64,000 nucleotides of DNA from Erythrobacter colymbi (GTDB lineage: Bacteria > Pseudomonadota > Alphaproteobacteria > Sphingomonadales > Sphingomonadaceae), in contig NZ_MUYK01000003.1 of the NCBI RefSeq assembly GCF_002155685.1, positions 62,001 through 126,000 of the forward strand, written 5' to 3'. Shown here in pieces: positions 12,460 through 20,348 of this stretch. The notes beneath the pieces were generated by a model. It saw only the letters and a list, made by a program, of their open reading frames with translations, was not told the origin of the DNA and searched no databases. The position numbers and the translations under genes were made by a program. The first letter of the stretch is position 1, and each line of letters begins with the position of its first letter.

Positions 12460-13056
12460 CTATTGCGCCGCGACGGGGATCAGCACCTCGTTGCGGCGCA
12501 GGGGGCCGGGCACCATCGGCGCGTCGTAGAAGGCGTATTCGGCCTCGCCCGCGGGCATCAGGCGCTGCGCCATCATCCAGTCGCGCAGCCGCGCTTCCAT
12601 CAGCGCCAGATCACGGCCCGAACCATTGCCCGAGAAACGGATCGCGGCCATGCGCCGCGCCGGGGTCTCGGTGAGCGTGATGTCGGCAGGCGCAGGCGGC
12701 AGGGTCGCGAGCGTGTATTTCGAGGGCATCACGAAGCGCATCCGCCACTGGCCTGGGCGGGTCTCGTCCTGCAACACGGGCGCGGTCATGGCGATCTTCT
12801 CGCCGCCTTCGGGGCGGTCCTGACCGAAGATGTAGGCGGCAAGGCGGCGGAAGCTCGGCCCGCTGGCGCTTTCGCGGGTGCCGGCGTTGCTGACCTCGGC
12901 GACGACGAGTGCGGGATAGTCGCGCAGCTCGAAGTCCTCATCGGCGCGGACGAGCTTGAAATCGGGCTGCTCGGTCTGGCGATACTGGGCATAGGCCGCC
13001 GCCGCCCCCACGGCAGCAAGGCCTGCGCCTGCGGCGATCCATCGGGCGGCTTTCAT
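12460..13056 (-). CDS. SOUL-family heme-binding protein, exported
   Basis: A 198-aa protein with an N-terminal hydrophobic signal or anchor (about residues 5-23) and a SOUL/HBP domain. Family hallmarks visible are the opening DFELRDYPALVVAEV, the central KIAMTAPVLQ and the late MRFVMPSKYTLATLP. Members bind heme or other tetrapyrroles; the physiological role in bacteria is unclear. The start is preceded by AAAGGAG. It is likely a separate unit from the HNH gene upstream (86 nt gap). Confidence 0.85.
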   Translation of the reverse strand: MKAARWIAAGAGLAAVGAAAAYAQYRQTEQPDFKLVRADEDFELRDYPALVVAEVSNAGTRESASGPSFRRLAAYIFGQDRPEGGEKIAMTAPVLQDETRPGQWRMRFVMPSKYTLATLPPAPADITLTETPARRMAAIRFSGNGSGRDLALMEARLRDWMMAQRLMPAGEAEYAFYDAPMVPGPLRRNEVLIPVAAQ

Positions 13057-13142
13057 CGGCAGTCTCCTTTGGTCAGGTTCCTGCCATTGTTACGTTACAG
13101 ACCGGCGCTGCGTTCCGGCGTTCGTCGGTCTGGCGCGTCAAC

Positions 13143-13418
13143 TTATCGGGTCGGCGCGTCGAAATCGGCGGGCTTGTTGGCGATCCACGCGACGAACTTG
13201 GCGATCGCGGGATGCTCGCGGATCTTCTCCGCATCCTCGCCGATGCGCGCCAATTCATTATTGGTGAAGTTGGCGTGGATCGTCTTGTGGCAGATCGGGT
13301 GGATCGGCACCTTCACCTTGCCCTTCTTGGACTTCGGCACGGGGTGATGCCACTGGACAATGTCGCCCAGGGGGCGCTCGCACAGCCAGCAGGTGAGGGT
13401 CTGGGGATCGTCACTCAC
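13143..13418 (-). CDS. HNH-type endonuclease-like protein
   Basis: A 91-aa protein with a zinc knuckle and HNH-like core: CWLC at residues 10-13, WHHPVPKSKKGK, then HPICHKTIHANFTNNELA. The two CxxC/HxxC-type pairs would hold one zinc ion and the His-His pair resembles the metal-binding active site. It is a stand-alone mini HNH protein with no restriction or phage partner nearby. Its start overlaps the stop region of the alpha/beta hydrolase gene by 8 nt, so it is translationally coupled to it. Confidence 0.75.
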   Translation of the reverse strand: MSDDPQTLTCWLCERPLGDIVQWHHPVPKSKKGKVKVPIHPICHKTIHANFTNNELARIGEDAEKIREHPAIAKFVAWIANKPADFDAPTR

Positions 13419-14340
13419 AGGCGAGCTCGAAACCGTCGCGCTTCAGCAGATCGGCAAAGCTTTCGTCCTTCATCGCGGCGGCAACCAGCTCGCTGCCGGG
13501 GCGCAGGATCGAGAAATGCGAGCAGCCCTCGACCACATGGAAGCGCGCCTGCGGGTTGGCGTTCGCCTTGCTGAATTCGGCGATATCGACCGCGTTGCCG
13601 TCACGCCCCTCCAGCACCAGCGTGGGCGCAGTGATCGATGCCAGCCAGTGGATCGGCGCGCGCAGCCGCTGGCCGGCCTTGTCCTTCGCGCCGACCGGCT
13701 GCACGCCCCATAGGCCGTTGCCGTAAAGCTGCGGATCGGTCACCGGGCCGAAAGCGACCACGCCCGCCCATTCGGAGGCATATTCCGACGCCAGCAGCGC
13801 GAGCGTGCCGCCGCTGCTATGCCCGCCGAGATAGACGCGCTCGGGGTCGACGAAAGGCTGCGCCTTGAGCCATCGCGTCGCGGCGACCAGATCGTCGAGC
13901 TCGCCGAAATAGCTCTCGATCTGCCCGGGATTGCCGTTCAGACCGCGCACCGCCGGATAGAACACCACCATCCCCGCCTCGCGAAAGGCGGAAGCGGACT
14001 GGTCGTTGGCGCGCGGCTGGGGCGTCCAGAAATCGCCGATCGCGGTATTGCCACCGCTGATCCAGATGATCGCCGGGCGTCGCCCTTCGGTCTCGGGCAC
14101 ACCGGCGAGATAACCTGCCATGGTGCCGAGCGGGCCGGGATAGCCGACGAGCTTCATCCAGCTGACGGGCGGGGTTTCGGGTTTGTCCCGCTGGCGCGCC
14201 TTGGTGCCGAGATTGGCCGTCTGGCCCGCGCGCGCCTCGGCGAGGGTCTGCGGCGCACTCGCCGTTTGCGCTGCCGCCACGCCGAGCAATCCGGCCGCCG
14301 CCGCCAGCGCCAGCAGCGTCTTTCCGAAACCTGCCATCAT
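13411..14340 (-). CDS. Exported alpha/beta hydrolase
   Basis: A 309-aa protein with a signal peptide (about residues 1-25) and an alpha/beta-hydrolase domain. The nucleophile is Ser175 in GGHSSGG; Asp247 (EGRDGNA) and His275 (GCSHFS) complete a plausible triad. The oxyanion region IIWISGGNTAIGDFW precedes it. It resembles dienelactone-hydrolase or S9-like esterases; the substrate cannot be told. The gene begins 4 nt after the glmU stop, so it is probably co-transcribed from the glmU promoter. Two adjacent ATGs (14340, 14337) are possible starts. Confidence 0.8.
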   Translation of the reverse strand: MMAGFGKTLLALAAAAGLLGVAAAQTASAPQTLAEARAGQTANLGTKARQRDKPETPPVSWMKLVGYPGPLGTMAGYLAGVPETEGRRPAIIWISGGNTAIGDFWTPQPRANDQSASAFREAGMVVFYPAVRGLNGNPGQIESYFGELDDLVAATRWLKAQPFVDPERVYLGGHSSGGTLALLASEYASEWAGVVAFGPVTDPQLYGNGLWGVQPVGAKDKAGQRLRAPIHWLASITAPTLVLEGRDGNAVDIAEFSKANANPQARFHVVEGCSHFSILRPGSELVAAAMKDESFADLLKRDGFELACE

Positions 14341-14344
14341 CCCC

Positions 14345-15715
14345 TCACCCCTTCTTCTCGGCTGCCTTTTTCTTCTTCATCGTATCATGAAAACGGTCGG
14401 CCCAGCCGTCCTTCACCAGCTGCTCGGCGCGGACCATGCGCAGCTCTCCGGGGGCGACGTCGCGGCTCACGGTGGAGCCTGCCGCGACGATGGCGTCGGC
14501 GCCGATGGTGACGGGGGCGACCAGCGCGGAGTTCGAGCCGATGAAGGCGCGCTCGCCGATCACGGTCTTGTACTTGAAGTAGCCGTCATAATTGCAGGTG
14601 ATGGTCCCTGCCCCGATATTCGCGCCCGCGCCGATGGTGGCGTCACCCAGATAGGTGAGGTGGCTCGCCTTGGCGCCCTTGTGCATCACCGCGTTCTTCA
14701 CTTCGACGAAATTGCCGACGAAGCTGTCCTCCTCAAGCACCGTGCCGGGGCGCAGGCGGGCGAAGGGGCCGACCTTGACGCCGCTCGCCAGCGAAGCGCC
14801 CTCGATGTGGCTGTTGGCGCGGATCAGCACCTTGTCCGCCACGCGAACGCCGGGGCCGAAGAAGACATTGGGCTCGATCGTGACATCGCGGCCGAGCACC
14901 GTGTCGTGGGCGAAGAACACGGTGTCGGGCGCAATCAGGGTCGCGCCTTCGTCCATCGCCTGAAGGCGGCGCGCGGCCTGCCAGCGGGCTTCGGCGGCGG
15001 CGAGTTCGGCGCGGGAGTTGATCCCGGCAACCTCATCGGCGCTTTCCGCCACGATCACCGCGCAAGGCCGCCCGTCTCGAATCGCGATGTTGACGATGTC
15101 GGGGAGGTAGTACTCGCCTTGTGCATTGTCGTTGCCGACCCGTGCCAGCAGCGCGAACAGGTCTTGCGCGCGCGCCGCCAGCAGCCCGGAGTTGCACAAC
15201 CGGCAGGCGCGTTCGCCCTCGTCCGCATCCTTGAATTCGACCATCTTGAGGATGCCGCCCGCATCGTCGGCGATCACGCGGCCATAGGCGAGCGGGTCTT
15301 CGGGCTCGAAGCCGAGCACCACCACCGCCGGGCTATCCGCGCCGTGGAGCCGTTCGAGCATGGCGCGCATGGTGCCCGCCTTCACGAAAGGCACGTCGCC
15401 GTAGAGCACCAGCACGTCGCCCGCGAAGCCTTCCAGCGCGCCCTCGGCCTGCTGCACCGCATGACCGGTGCCGAGCTGCGGCTCCTGAAGGCAGGTCGTC
15501 GCGCGCCCCTCCACCGCCTTCTCGATCTGCTCGCGCCCTGCGCCCACGACCACCGCGGTGCGCTCCGGCCCGAGTTCCGCGACGCTCGCCATCAGGTGTT
15601 CTAGCATGGGCAGCCCGGCGATCTTGTGGAGCACCTTGTGGGTGTCGCTCTTCATGCGGGTGCCCTTGCCCGCGGCAAGGATGATGGCGGCGAAGGGATG
15701 TGTCGTCGTGGTCAT
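14345..15715 (-). CDS. glmU: Bifunctional UDP-N-acetylglucosamine pyrophosphorylase / glucosamine-1-phosphate N-acetyltransferase
   Basis: A 456-aa GlmU, which makes UDP-GlcNAc for peptidoglycan and lipopolysaccharide. The N-terminal uridylyltransferase has AAIILAAGKGTRMKSDTHKV, and the C-terminal half is a left-handed beta-helix of hexapeptide repeats ending in the acetyltransferase site (SHLTYLGDATIGAGANIGAG). The start at 15715 gives the conserved N-terminus; the frame stays open far upstream but that part overlaps gph on the other strand. It is divergent from gph with 75 nt between them. The C-terminus is lysine-rich (KKKKAAEKKG). Confidence 0.97.
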   Translation of the reverse strand: MTTTTHPFAAIILAAGKGTRMKSDTHKVLHKIAGLPMLEHLMASVAELGPERTAVVVGAGREQIEKAVEGRATTCLQEPQLGTGHAVQQAEGALEGFAGDVLVLYGDVPFVKAGTMRAMLERLHGADSPAVVVLGFEPEDPLAYGRVIADDAGGILKMVEFKDADEGERACRLCNSGLLAARAQDLFALLARVGNDNAQGEYYLPDIVNIAIRDGRPCAVIVAESADEVAGINSRAELAAAEARWQAARRLQAMDEGATLIAPDTVFFAHDTVLGRDVTIEPNVFFGPGVRVADKVLIRANSHIEGASLASGVKVGPFARLRPGTVLEEDSFVGNFVEVKNAVMHKGAKASHLTYLGDATIGAGANIGAGTITCNYDGYFKYKTVIGERAFIGSNSALVAPVTIGADAIVAAGSTVSRDVAPGELRMVRAEQLVKDGWADRFHDTMKKKKAAEKKG

Positions 15716-15790
15716 GGAAGCCCCTGTAAGCAATGGAGCGCCTGCCAGCAAATGCTTGCGGTTTGATGATGCATCGGCCACCCCGCGCGC

Positions 15791-16486
15791 ATGACGGACA
15801 TCCCCTTCGGCGCAATCGGCTTCGACCTCGACGGCACCCTGCTCGACACCTTCCGCGATCTCGGCGCGGCGGTGAACCATGCGCTGGTGCTGGGAGGCTT
15901 CAACGCGGTCTCGGTCGAGACTTCCAAGGACCTGATCGGTGGCGGGGCCAAGATCATGCTCGCCCGCGCGGTCGAGGCGCAGGGCGGCCTGCCGGAGGAC
16001 GAGTTCAAGCGGCTCTACAAGGCGATGCTCGCCTATTACGAGCAGAACAACGCGGTCCACACCGTCCCCTACCCCGGCGTGCGCGAGACGCTGGAGGCAC
16101 TCGCCGCGCAGGGCGTGCGGATGGCGGTGGTGACCAACAAGTTCGAGGCTTTCGCCCGCAATGTCCTCACCCAGCTCGACCTGATCGATGCCTTCGAGAC
16201 CGTGATCGGCGGGGATTCGATGGGCAAGGGAGAGGACGGGCAGTTCCTCGCCAAGCCCCACCCCGCCCCCGTCCTCGAGGCGCGCGCGGTGCTGGGGGGC
16301 GGCAGCTTCGTGTTCCTCGGCGATTCGACCTACGACGTGGGCGCGGCCAAGGCGGCGGGCGTGCCGGTGATCGCGGCGGCCTATGGCTATTGCGACCGCC
16401 CCCCGCACGAGCTCGGCGCGGACGCGGTGATCGATTCGTTCGACGGGCTGATTCCCGCCCTCAGGGGCCTTTCCGCCGCCGCCTGA
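15791..16486 (+). CDS. gph: Phosphoglycolate phosphatase, HAD family
   Basis: A 231-aa HAD-superfamily phosphatase. Motif I is FDLDGTLLD with nucleophile Asp12 and acid/base Asp14; motif II is VVTNK; motif III/IV is the lysine and FLGDSTYDVGAAKAAG. The helical cap between motifs I and II is of the phosphoglycolate phosphatase type. It removes phosphate from 2-phosphoglycolate, a product of DNA-end repair and of RuBisCO side reactions. It is divergent from glmU. The gph name is a family-level assignment; other HAD substrates are possible. Confidence 0.85.
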   Translation: MTDIPFGAIGFDLDGTLLDTFRDLGAAVNHALVLGGFNAVSVETSKDLIGGGAKIMLARAVEAQGGLPEDEFKRLYKAMLAYYEQNNAVHTVPYPGVRETLEALAAQGVRMAVVTNKFEAFARNVLTQLDLIDAFETVIGGDSMGKGEDGQFLAKPHPAPVLEARAVLGGGSFVFLGDSTYDVGAAKAAGVPVIAAAYGYCDRPPHELGADAVIDSFDGLIPALRGLSAAA

Positions 16487-16614
16487 CCCTACGGCATAGC
16501 CCCCTGTCAGTTCGGCTGTTGCAAGGCGCTCATGAAAGTGCCACGCAGCGCGCCGCATTCCAGTTTACGCGGGCGTAAAGCGCGCCGCATGGCCAAGGAC
16601 AGGAGAGAGACATC

Positions 16615-17544
16615 ATGACCATCAGCTTCAAGGACAAGGTCGCCATCGTCACCGGTGCGGGCGGCGGGCTCGGCAAGGCCTATGCGCTCGAACTCGCGCG
16701 TCGCGGCGCGAAGGTTGTCGTCAACGACCTCGGCGGCTCGCGCGATGGCACCGGCACCTCGGACGCCGCGCAGCAGGTGGTCGAGGAAATCCTCGCCGCA
16801 GGCGGTGAAGCCATCGCCAACGGCCACTCGGTGACCGAATTCGACCAGATGGAAGCGATGGTCGCCCAGGCCAAGGAAAAGTGGGGCGGCGTCCACGTCC
16901 TCATCAACAACGCGGGCGTGCTGCGCGACAAGACCTTCGCCAAGATGGAGCCGGCCGACTTCGAATTCGTCGTCAAGGTCCACCTCACCGGCTCGGCCTT
17001 CGCCACCAAGGCCTGCTGGGAAACCTTCCGCGAGCAGGGCTACGGCCGCATCCTGATGACCGCCTCGTCGACGGGCCTGTTCGGCAATTTCGGCCAGGCC
17101 AACTACGGCGCGGCGAAGCTCGGCCTTGCCGGTCTCACCAAGACCCTCGCGCTCGAAGGCGCGAAGTACAACGTGCGCGTCAACACCCTCTCGCCGGTCG
17201 CGGGCACCCGCATGACCGAAGACCTCTTCCCCGAGGAAGCCTTCAAGCTCTTCGCGCCCGAGAACGTGGTCCCGGCCGCGCTGTTCCTCGTCAGCGAAGA
17301 CGCGCCGACCAACGCCATCGTCGGCGCGGGTGCGGGTGGCTACCATTCCTCGTGGACGGTGATGAACGACGCCGTGTGGCTGCCCGAAGGCGAGCGCACC
17401 CTTGAAGGCTTCGCCGCGCGCTGGGAGGAGATCAATTCCTTCACCAACCTGATCGCGCCCCAATCGGGCAGCGAGCAGTCGGGCAACATCCTGCGCGCGA
17501 TGCAGAAGGTCACCGGCACCGGGCCGACCTCGGCCCGCGGCTGA
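16615..17544 (+). CDS. Short-chain dehydrogenase, (3R)-hydroxyacyl-CoA dehydrogenase-like
   Basis: A 309-aa SDR. The cofactor-binding TGAGGGLG is at residues 13-20, NNAG follows, and the catalytic Tyr164/Lys168 are in YGAAK. The insertion [20 protein letters not shown] is typical of the dehydrogenase domain of peroxisomal multifunctional enzyme type 2, and the protein is about 50 residues longer than a classical SDR, with a C-terminal extension. It probably oxidises 3-hydroxyacyl-CoA in fatty-acid breakdown. GGAGAGAG is 6 nt upstream of the ATG and a terminator follows, so it is monocistronic. Confidence 0.87.
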   Translation: MTISFKDKVAIVTGAGGGLGKAYALELARRGAKVVVNDLGGSRDGTGTSDAAQQVVEEILAAGGEAIANGHSVTEFDQMEAMVAQAKEKWGGVHVLINNAGVLRDKTFAKMEPADFEFVVKVHLTGSAFATKACWETFREQGYGRILMTASSTGLFGNFGQANYGAAKLGLAGLTKTLALEGAKYNVRVNTLSPVAGTRMTEDLFPEEAFKLFAPENVVPAALFLVSEDAPTNAIVGAGAGGYHSSWTVMNDAVWLPEGERTLEGFAARWEEINSFTNLIAPQSGSEQSGNILRAMQKVTGTGPTSARG

Positions 17545-17569
17545 TCCGGCTTCCCGCAACGGAATTCAG

Positions 17570-17601
17570 GAGGCCCGTCCCCGCGAGGGGGCGGGCCTTT
17601 T
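17570..17601 (+). terminator. Rho-independent terminator after the SDR gene
   Basis: Stem AGGCCCGTCCCC / GGGGGCGGGCCT with a GCGA-type loop and one G-U pair, followed by TTTTA. It starts about 26 nt past the stop codon. Confidence 0.85.
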
Positions 17602-17617
17602 ACTTTGCAAGCGGACA

Positions 17618-17638
17618 AAGCGGACACCGTGTCCGCTT
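17618..17638. promoter_or_regulatory. Perfect inverted repeat, possible operator
   Basis: Two 10-bp arms, AAGCGGACAC and GTGTCCGCTT, flank a single C. The half-motif AGCGGACA also occurs directly before it and GCGGACGGACAC occurs about 55 nt downstream, so this is a small cluster of related sites. It has no T-tract and lies well past the SDR terminator, which argues against a terminator. The remaining sequence up to the DUF4328 promoter (17639-17906) contains no gene I can support. Confidence 0.4.
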
Positions 17639-17906
17639 GATGAATCCGCTATTTCACCAGCACTTTCAGCGCTCTATGACCGCTTCGTGCGAGCGGACGG
17701 ACACGGGAGACGGGCGCAAAATCACGCCTGATGCATCCTACGGCCTCGCAGGCCGGGCAGAACGATGGGAAAGAGCCGGGGCCGATGTTAGCTGCGGGCA
17801 GGCGTGTAGGAAAGGCGGGCACGGTCAGCTCGCCTTCGCGATTTTCCGGTGAACATTTCGCCCGCATGGACTGTGCGGCAAGGCGATCGCAGTCCCGGCA
17901 AAGCCC

Positions 17907-17935
17907 TTGAAACGCGTGTGCTTTCGTGCAGAAAT
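17907..17935 (+). promoter_or_regulatory. Promoter of the first DUF4328 gene
   Basis: TTGAAA, a 17-nt spacer ending CGTGC, and AGAAAT. The same architecture with the same spacer end precedes the second DUF4328 gene, which makes both assignments more credible. The inferred leader is about 40 nt. Confidence 0.6.
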
Positions 17936-17980
17936 ACGTCGAGGGCTTTCGCAGTTCGGTAGCCCTTGAAGGGGGCTCGC

Positions 17981-18622
17981 ATGCAAACCGGAAACCTGCG
18001 CATCCTTGCGCTGCTGGGCACGATCGGCGCGTGGATGGTGATCGCGCTTGCGGTGCTGAGCATGATCGTGATGGTGGCGTGGTTCAGCTTCCGCGATCCC
18101 TACAACGAACTCAATCCGCTGGCGGGCCTGCTCGTCCTTACGACCTTCGCACTCAATGCGGTGTTTCTGGGGTCGGTGATCCCCGTCCTCATGTGGGTCT
18201 ACACCGCCCACGCCAATCTGCGCCGGGCGGGCATCACCGGGCTGAACTATTCCCCCGGCTGGGCGACCTTCAGCTTCTTCGTGCCGGTCGCCAACCTCTT
18301 CGTCCCCTTCACCGCGATGCGCGAGCTTGCCAACCGCAGCGCGGGCGAGCCCGAGGAATTCGCCGCTTCATCGGTCGACGAGGTGTTCAGCTGGTGGGGC
18401 TGCTGGATCGCTGCGGCACTGGTGATGACACTGGCGACCGCGATGCTGATGGTCGATGCCCTGCCCGGGATCGCGGTGGTCGCACCGGTGCCGGTGATCG
18501 TCGGCATCCAGATGTTCGGGCAGGCGCTCTTTGCCGGCTCGGCCTTCTTCCTGATCAAGGTGATGCGGCGGGTGACCGATCACCAGATCAGCGGCTCGAT
18601 CGATCTGAGCCTGTTCGAATAG
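17981..18622 (+). CDS. DUF4328 membrane protein (first of a tandem pair)
   Basis: A 213-aa integral membrane protein with about five to six hydrophobic segments. The start ATG at 17981 has GAAGGGGG upstream; a TTG 15 nt earlier is less likely. DUF4328 hallmarks are VLMWVYTAHANLRRAG, the LNYSPGWATFSFFVPVANLF segment and a WWGCWIAAAL motif after a loop. The family's function is unknown. It is a paralogue of the gene at 18737 (shared YxAHANL, SPGW/TLGWA, SxWWGxW), and the two have separate, nearly identical promoters. Confidence 0.85.
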   Translation: MQTGNLRILALLGTIGAWMVIALAVLSMIVMVAWFSFRDPYNELNPLAGLLVLTTFALNAVFLGSVIPVLMWVYTAHANLRRAGITGLNYSPGWATFSFFVPVANLFVPFTAMRELANRSAGEPEEFAASSVDEVFSWWGCWIAAALVMTLATAMLMVDALPGIAVVAPVPVIVGIQMFGQALFAGSAFFLIKVMRRVTDHQISGSIDLSLFE

Positions 18623-18659
18623 CCGCCGTCGGCCTGCACGGCCAGACGCCTCAAATGAC

Positions 18660-18688
18660 TTGAAAACCTGACGCACCCGTGCAGAATT
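18660..18688 (+). promoter_or_regulatory. Promoter of the second DUF4328 gene
   Basis: TTGAAA, a 17-nt spacer ending CGTGC, and AGAATT. It closely copies the promoter at 17907-17935, including the spacing to the start codon (about 48 nt). Confidence 0.6.
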
Positions 18689-18736
18689 GCGCGGGGGTTT
18701 CGCTATGGTGCATGGCCCCGTCAACAGGGGTCGATC

Positions 18737-19387
18737 ATGCAGGAAGAAGGTGTTGTTGCCGGCATTGGCGTTCTGCGCCAGCGCGAGAAGATCGCGGTGT
18801 TCGCGATGTATGCCACGATGGCGATTTTCGCGCTCACGGCGGTGGGCGAAGTGCTCGAGCTGGCCGGGGTGATCGATCTGACCTATGGCGCGGAAGAGCC
18901 GCTGGCCATGATCTATGCGGTCATCCTGCTGGTCAATTTCGTGATCTATATCGGTTCGGTGATCGCGGTGGCGATGTGGATCTATCGCGCCCACGCCAAT
19001 CTTCACGCGGCCGCGCTGCCCGGTCTGGAGTTCACCCTAGGCTGGGCGGTGGGCTGGTATTTCATCCCCATCGCTTTCCTGTTCAAGCCCTATCAGGCGA
19101 TGAAGGAGCTGTGGCGCGAGAGCTTCCAGACCGGGGACAGCTACAGCGCGCCGCCGCCCGCCACCCTCAGCGGCTGGTGGGGCTTCTGGATCGTCGGCGT
19201 TCTGGCCGGCAACATCAGCACCCGTGTGAGCCTGATGGGCGACGGCGCCAATGTGCAGGTGGCGCTGGTGATCGGCCTTGTATCGAGCGTCGCGATGGTC
19301 GGCTCGGCCTGGTTGCTGATGCGGATCATCCGCGAAGTCACCGCCGCACAGGCCAACGGCTTCGTGGCCGCGCAGATCTTCGAATAG
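18737..19387 (+). CDS. DUF4328 membrane protein (second of a tandem pair)
   Basis: A 216-aa integral membrane protein of the same family as its upstream neighbour. Matching landmarks are AMWIYRAHANLHAA, LEFTLGWAVGWYFIPIAFLFKPYQAMKEL and SGWWGFWIVG, in the same order. It ends in FVAAQIFE, comparable to the DLSLFE end of the first copy. The sequences have drifted considerably, so this is an old duplication. The function is unknown. Having its own promoter, it need not be co-expressed with the first copy. Confidence 0.85.
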   Translation: MQEEGVVAGIGVLRQREKIAVFAMYATMAIFALTAVGEVLELAGVIDLTYGAEEPLAMIYAVILLVNFVIYIGSVIAVAMWIYRAHANLHAAALPGLEFTLGWAVGWYFIPIAFLFKPYQAMKELWRESFQTGDSYSAPPPATLSGWWGFWIVGVLAGNISTRVSLMGDGANVQVALVIGLVSSVAMVGSAWLLMRIIREVTAAQANGFVAAQIFE

Positions 19388-19436
19388 CCGCAACGGCAGC
19401 TCTTCCGGGGCTGACAGTGCGCGCCGGTACCGGACG

Positions 19437-19468
19437 AGGGCTCCCTTGCAGCGATGCGGGGGAGCCCT
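19437..19468. other. Hairpin between the DUF4328 pair and the next gene
   Basis: Perfect 9-bp arms AGGGCTCCC and GGGAGCCCT with a 14-nt loop. There is no T-run, so it is at best a weak terminator. Confidence 0.4.
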
Positions 19469-19501
19469 GCTTGCGTGACGGCTCCGGGCAGTGCTGCTTG
19501 C

Positions 19502-19521
19502 TGTATTGACACAGCAATACA
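19502..19521. promoter_or_regulatory. Inverted repeat overlapping a TTGACA promoter element
   Basis: TGTATTG-N6-CAATACA, a perfect 7-bp dyad. It contains TTGACA (19506-19511), a consensus -35 box, so a repressor bound here would block transcription of the membrane protein gene starting at 19567. The -10 region (about 19529, TAGCAC) is poor, which suits a regulated promoter. The regulator is not identifiable here. Confidence 0.45.
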
Positions 19522-19566
19522 CTAGGCGTAGCACTTACCCGATCAAGCAGCCGGGAGACGCGGCCC

Positions 19567-19959
19567 ATGAACACCCCTGCTGCCCTGCCCGGGAACCCGC
19601 CGCATCTGCTCCAGCGCCTCGTCATCATCGCGCTGGCGGGCCTTTTCATCTTCTACCACATCACGATGCTGGCCGAATATGCGCGCGGGCATCACCTGAC
19701 GGACGACGCGCTCTACAACGGCGTGCAGGCGGCCTTGCGGGTGGGGATCATCGCCAGCCTCGCGCTGGTAGCGCTTGGCAGGCGCTGGGCGCTGTGGACG
19801 ATGTGGGCGAGCATCCTCAGCCTGATCGCGACCCATTACTGGGCGCATTTCGGAATGGTGCAGGCAGACTTCACCATCGGCCGCCATCCGCTGTCCTACC
19901 TCAAGGGGCTGATCATGCCCTCGATCGTCACCGCGGCATTTCTGTACCGGCGGCGTTGA
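19567..19959 (+). CDS. Small integral membrane protein, unknown function
   Basis: A 130-aa protein with about four transmembrane segments (around residues 18-40, 52-72, 75-95 and 105-125). I do not recognise the family with confidence; the overall layout, with short loops, basic RRRR end and an FYHIT motif in the first helix, resembles small uncharacterised membrane proteins. GGGAGACG precedes the ATG. It is convergent with DUF2794 (15 nt between stops). A dyad over the promoter suggests it is regulated. Confidence 0.65.
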   Translation: MNTPAALPGNPPHLLQRLVIIALAGLFIFYHITMLAEYARGHHLTDDALYNGVQAALRVGIIASLALVALGRRWALWTMWASILSLIATHYWAHFGMVQADFTIGRHPLSYLKGLIMPSIVTAAFLYRRR

Positions 19960-19974
19960 GGGGGCTTTCGCCCG

Positions 19975-20340
19975 CTACTCCTCGACCGCCTTGAGCAGCC
20001 GCCGCTCCATCGGGGCGAGGACATTGGCGAGGTCGTGCCCGCGCTTCAGCACCTGGCCGTGCTCGCCGAACAGCGTCCACATCCCCTGCTTGCCGCGCAG
20101 CGCGGGGCGTTTCTCGACGCGGGCCTGCGGGCGTTCGGCGGCGCAGCGGAAGGCGGCGAAGGTGGCGGCCTGACGGGTGAAGTCCATTGCGTAGTCGCGC
20201 CATTCTCCGGCGGCGACCATGCGGCCGTAGAGATCGAGGATGCGCATCAGTTCGGCGCGTTCGAAGCCGACCTGATCGGCACCGCGTGCAGGGAAGGGAA
20301 CCACCTGTCCGGGAAGTCCCGGGGCTTGGGGTACGGCCAT
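19975..20340 (-). CDS. DUF2794 family protein
   Basis: A 121-aa soluble protein with the DUF2794 signature FERAELMRILDLYGRMVAAGEWRDYAMDF and a following FRCAAERPQARVEKRP strand region. The family is widespread and conserved in alphaproteobacteria, and its function is unknown. It starts 8 nt after the stop of the serine acetyltransferase gene and is probably co-transcribed with it. Confidence 0.85.
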   Translation of the reverse strand: MAVPQAPGLPGQVVPFPARGADQVGFERAELMRILDLYGRMVAAGEWRDYAMDFTRQAATFAAFRCAAERPQARVEKRPALRGKQGMWTLFGEHGQVLKRGHDLANVLAPMERRLLKAVEE

Positions 20341-20348
20341 GCCGGCGC

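Noticed and set aside
17637..17852. 71-codon ORF in the gap before the first DUF4328 gene
   Set aside because: It begins inside the perfect dyad, has no good ribosome-binding site and unusual composition; no family resemblance.
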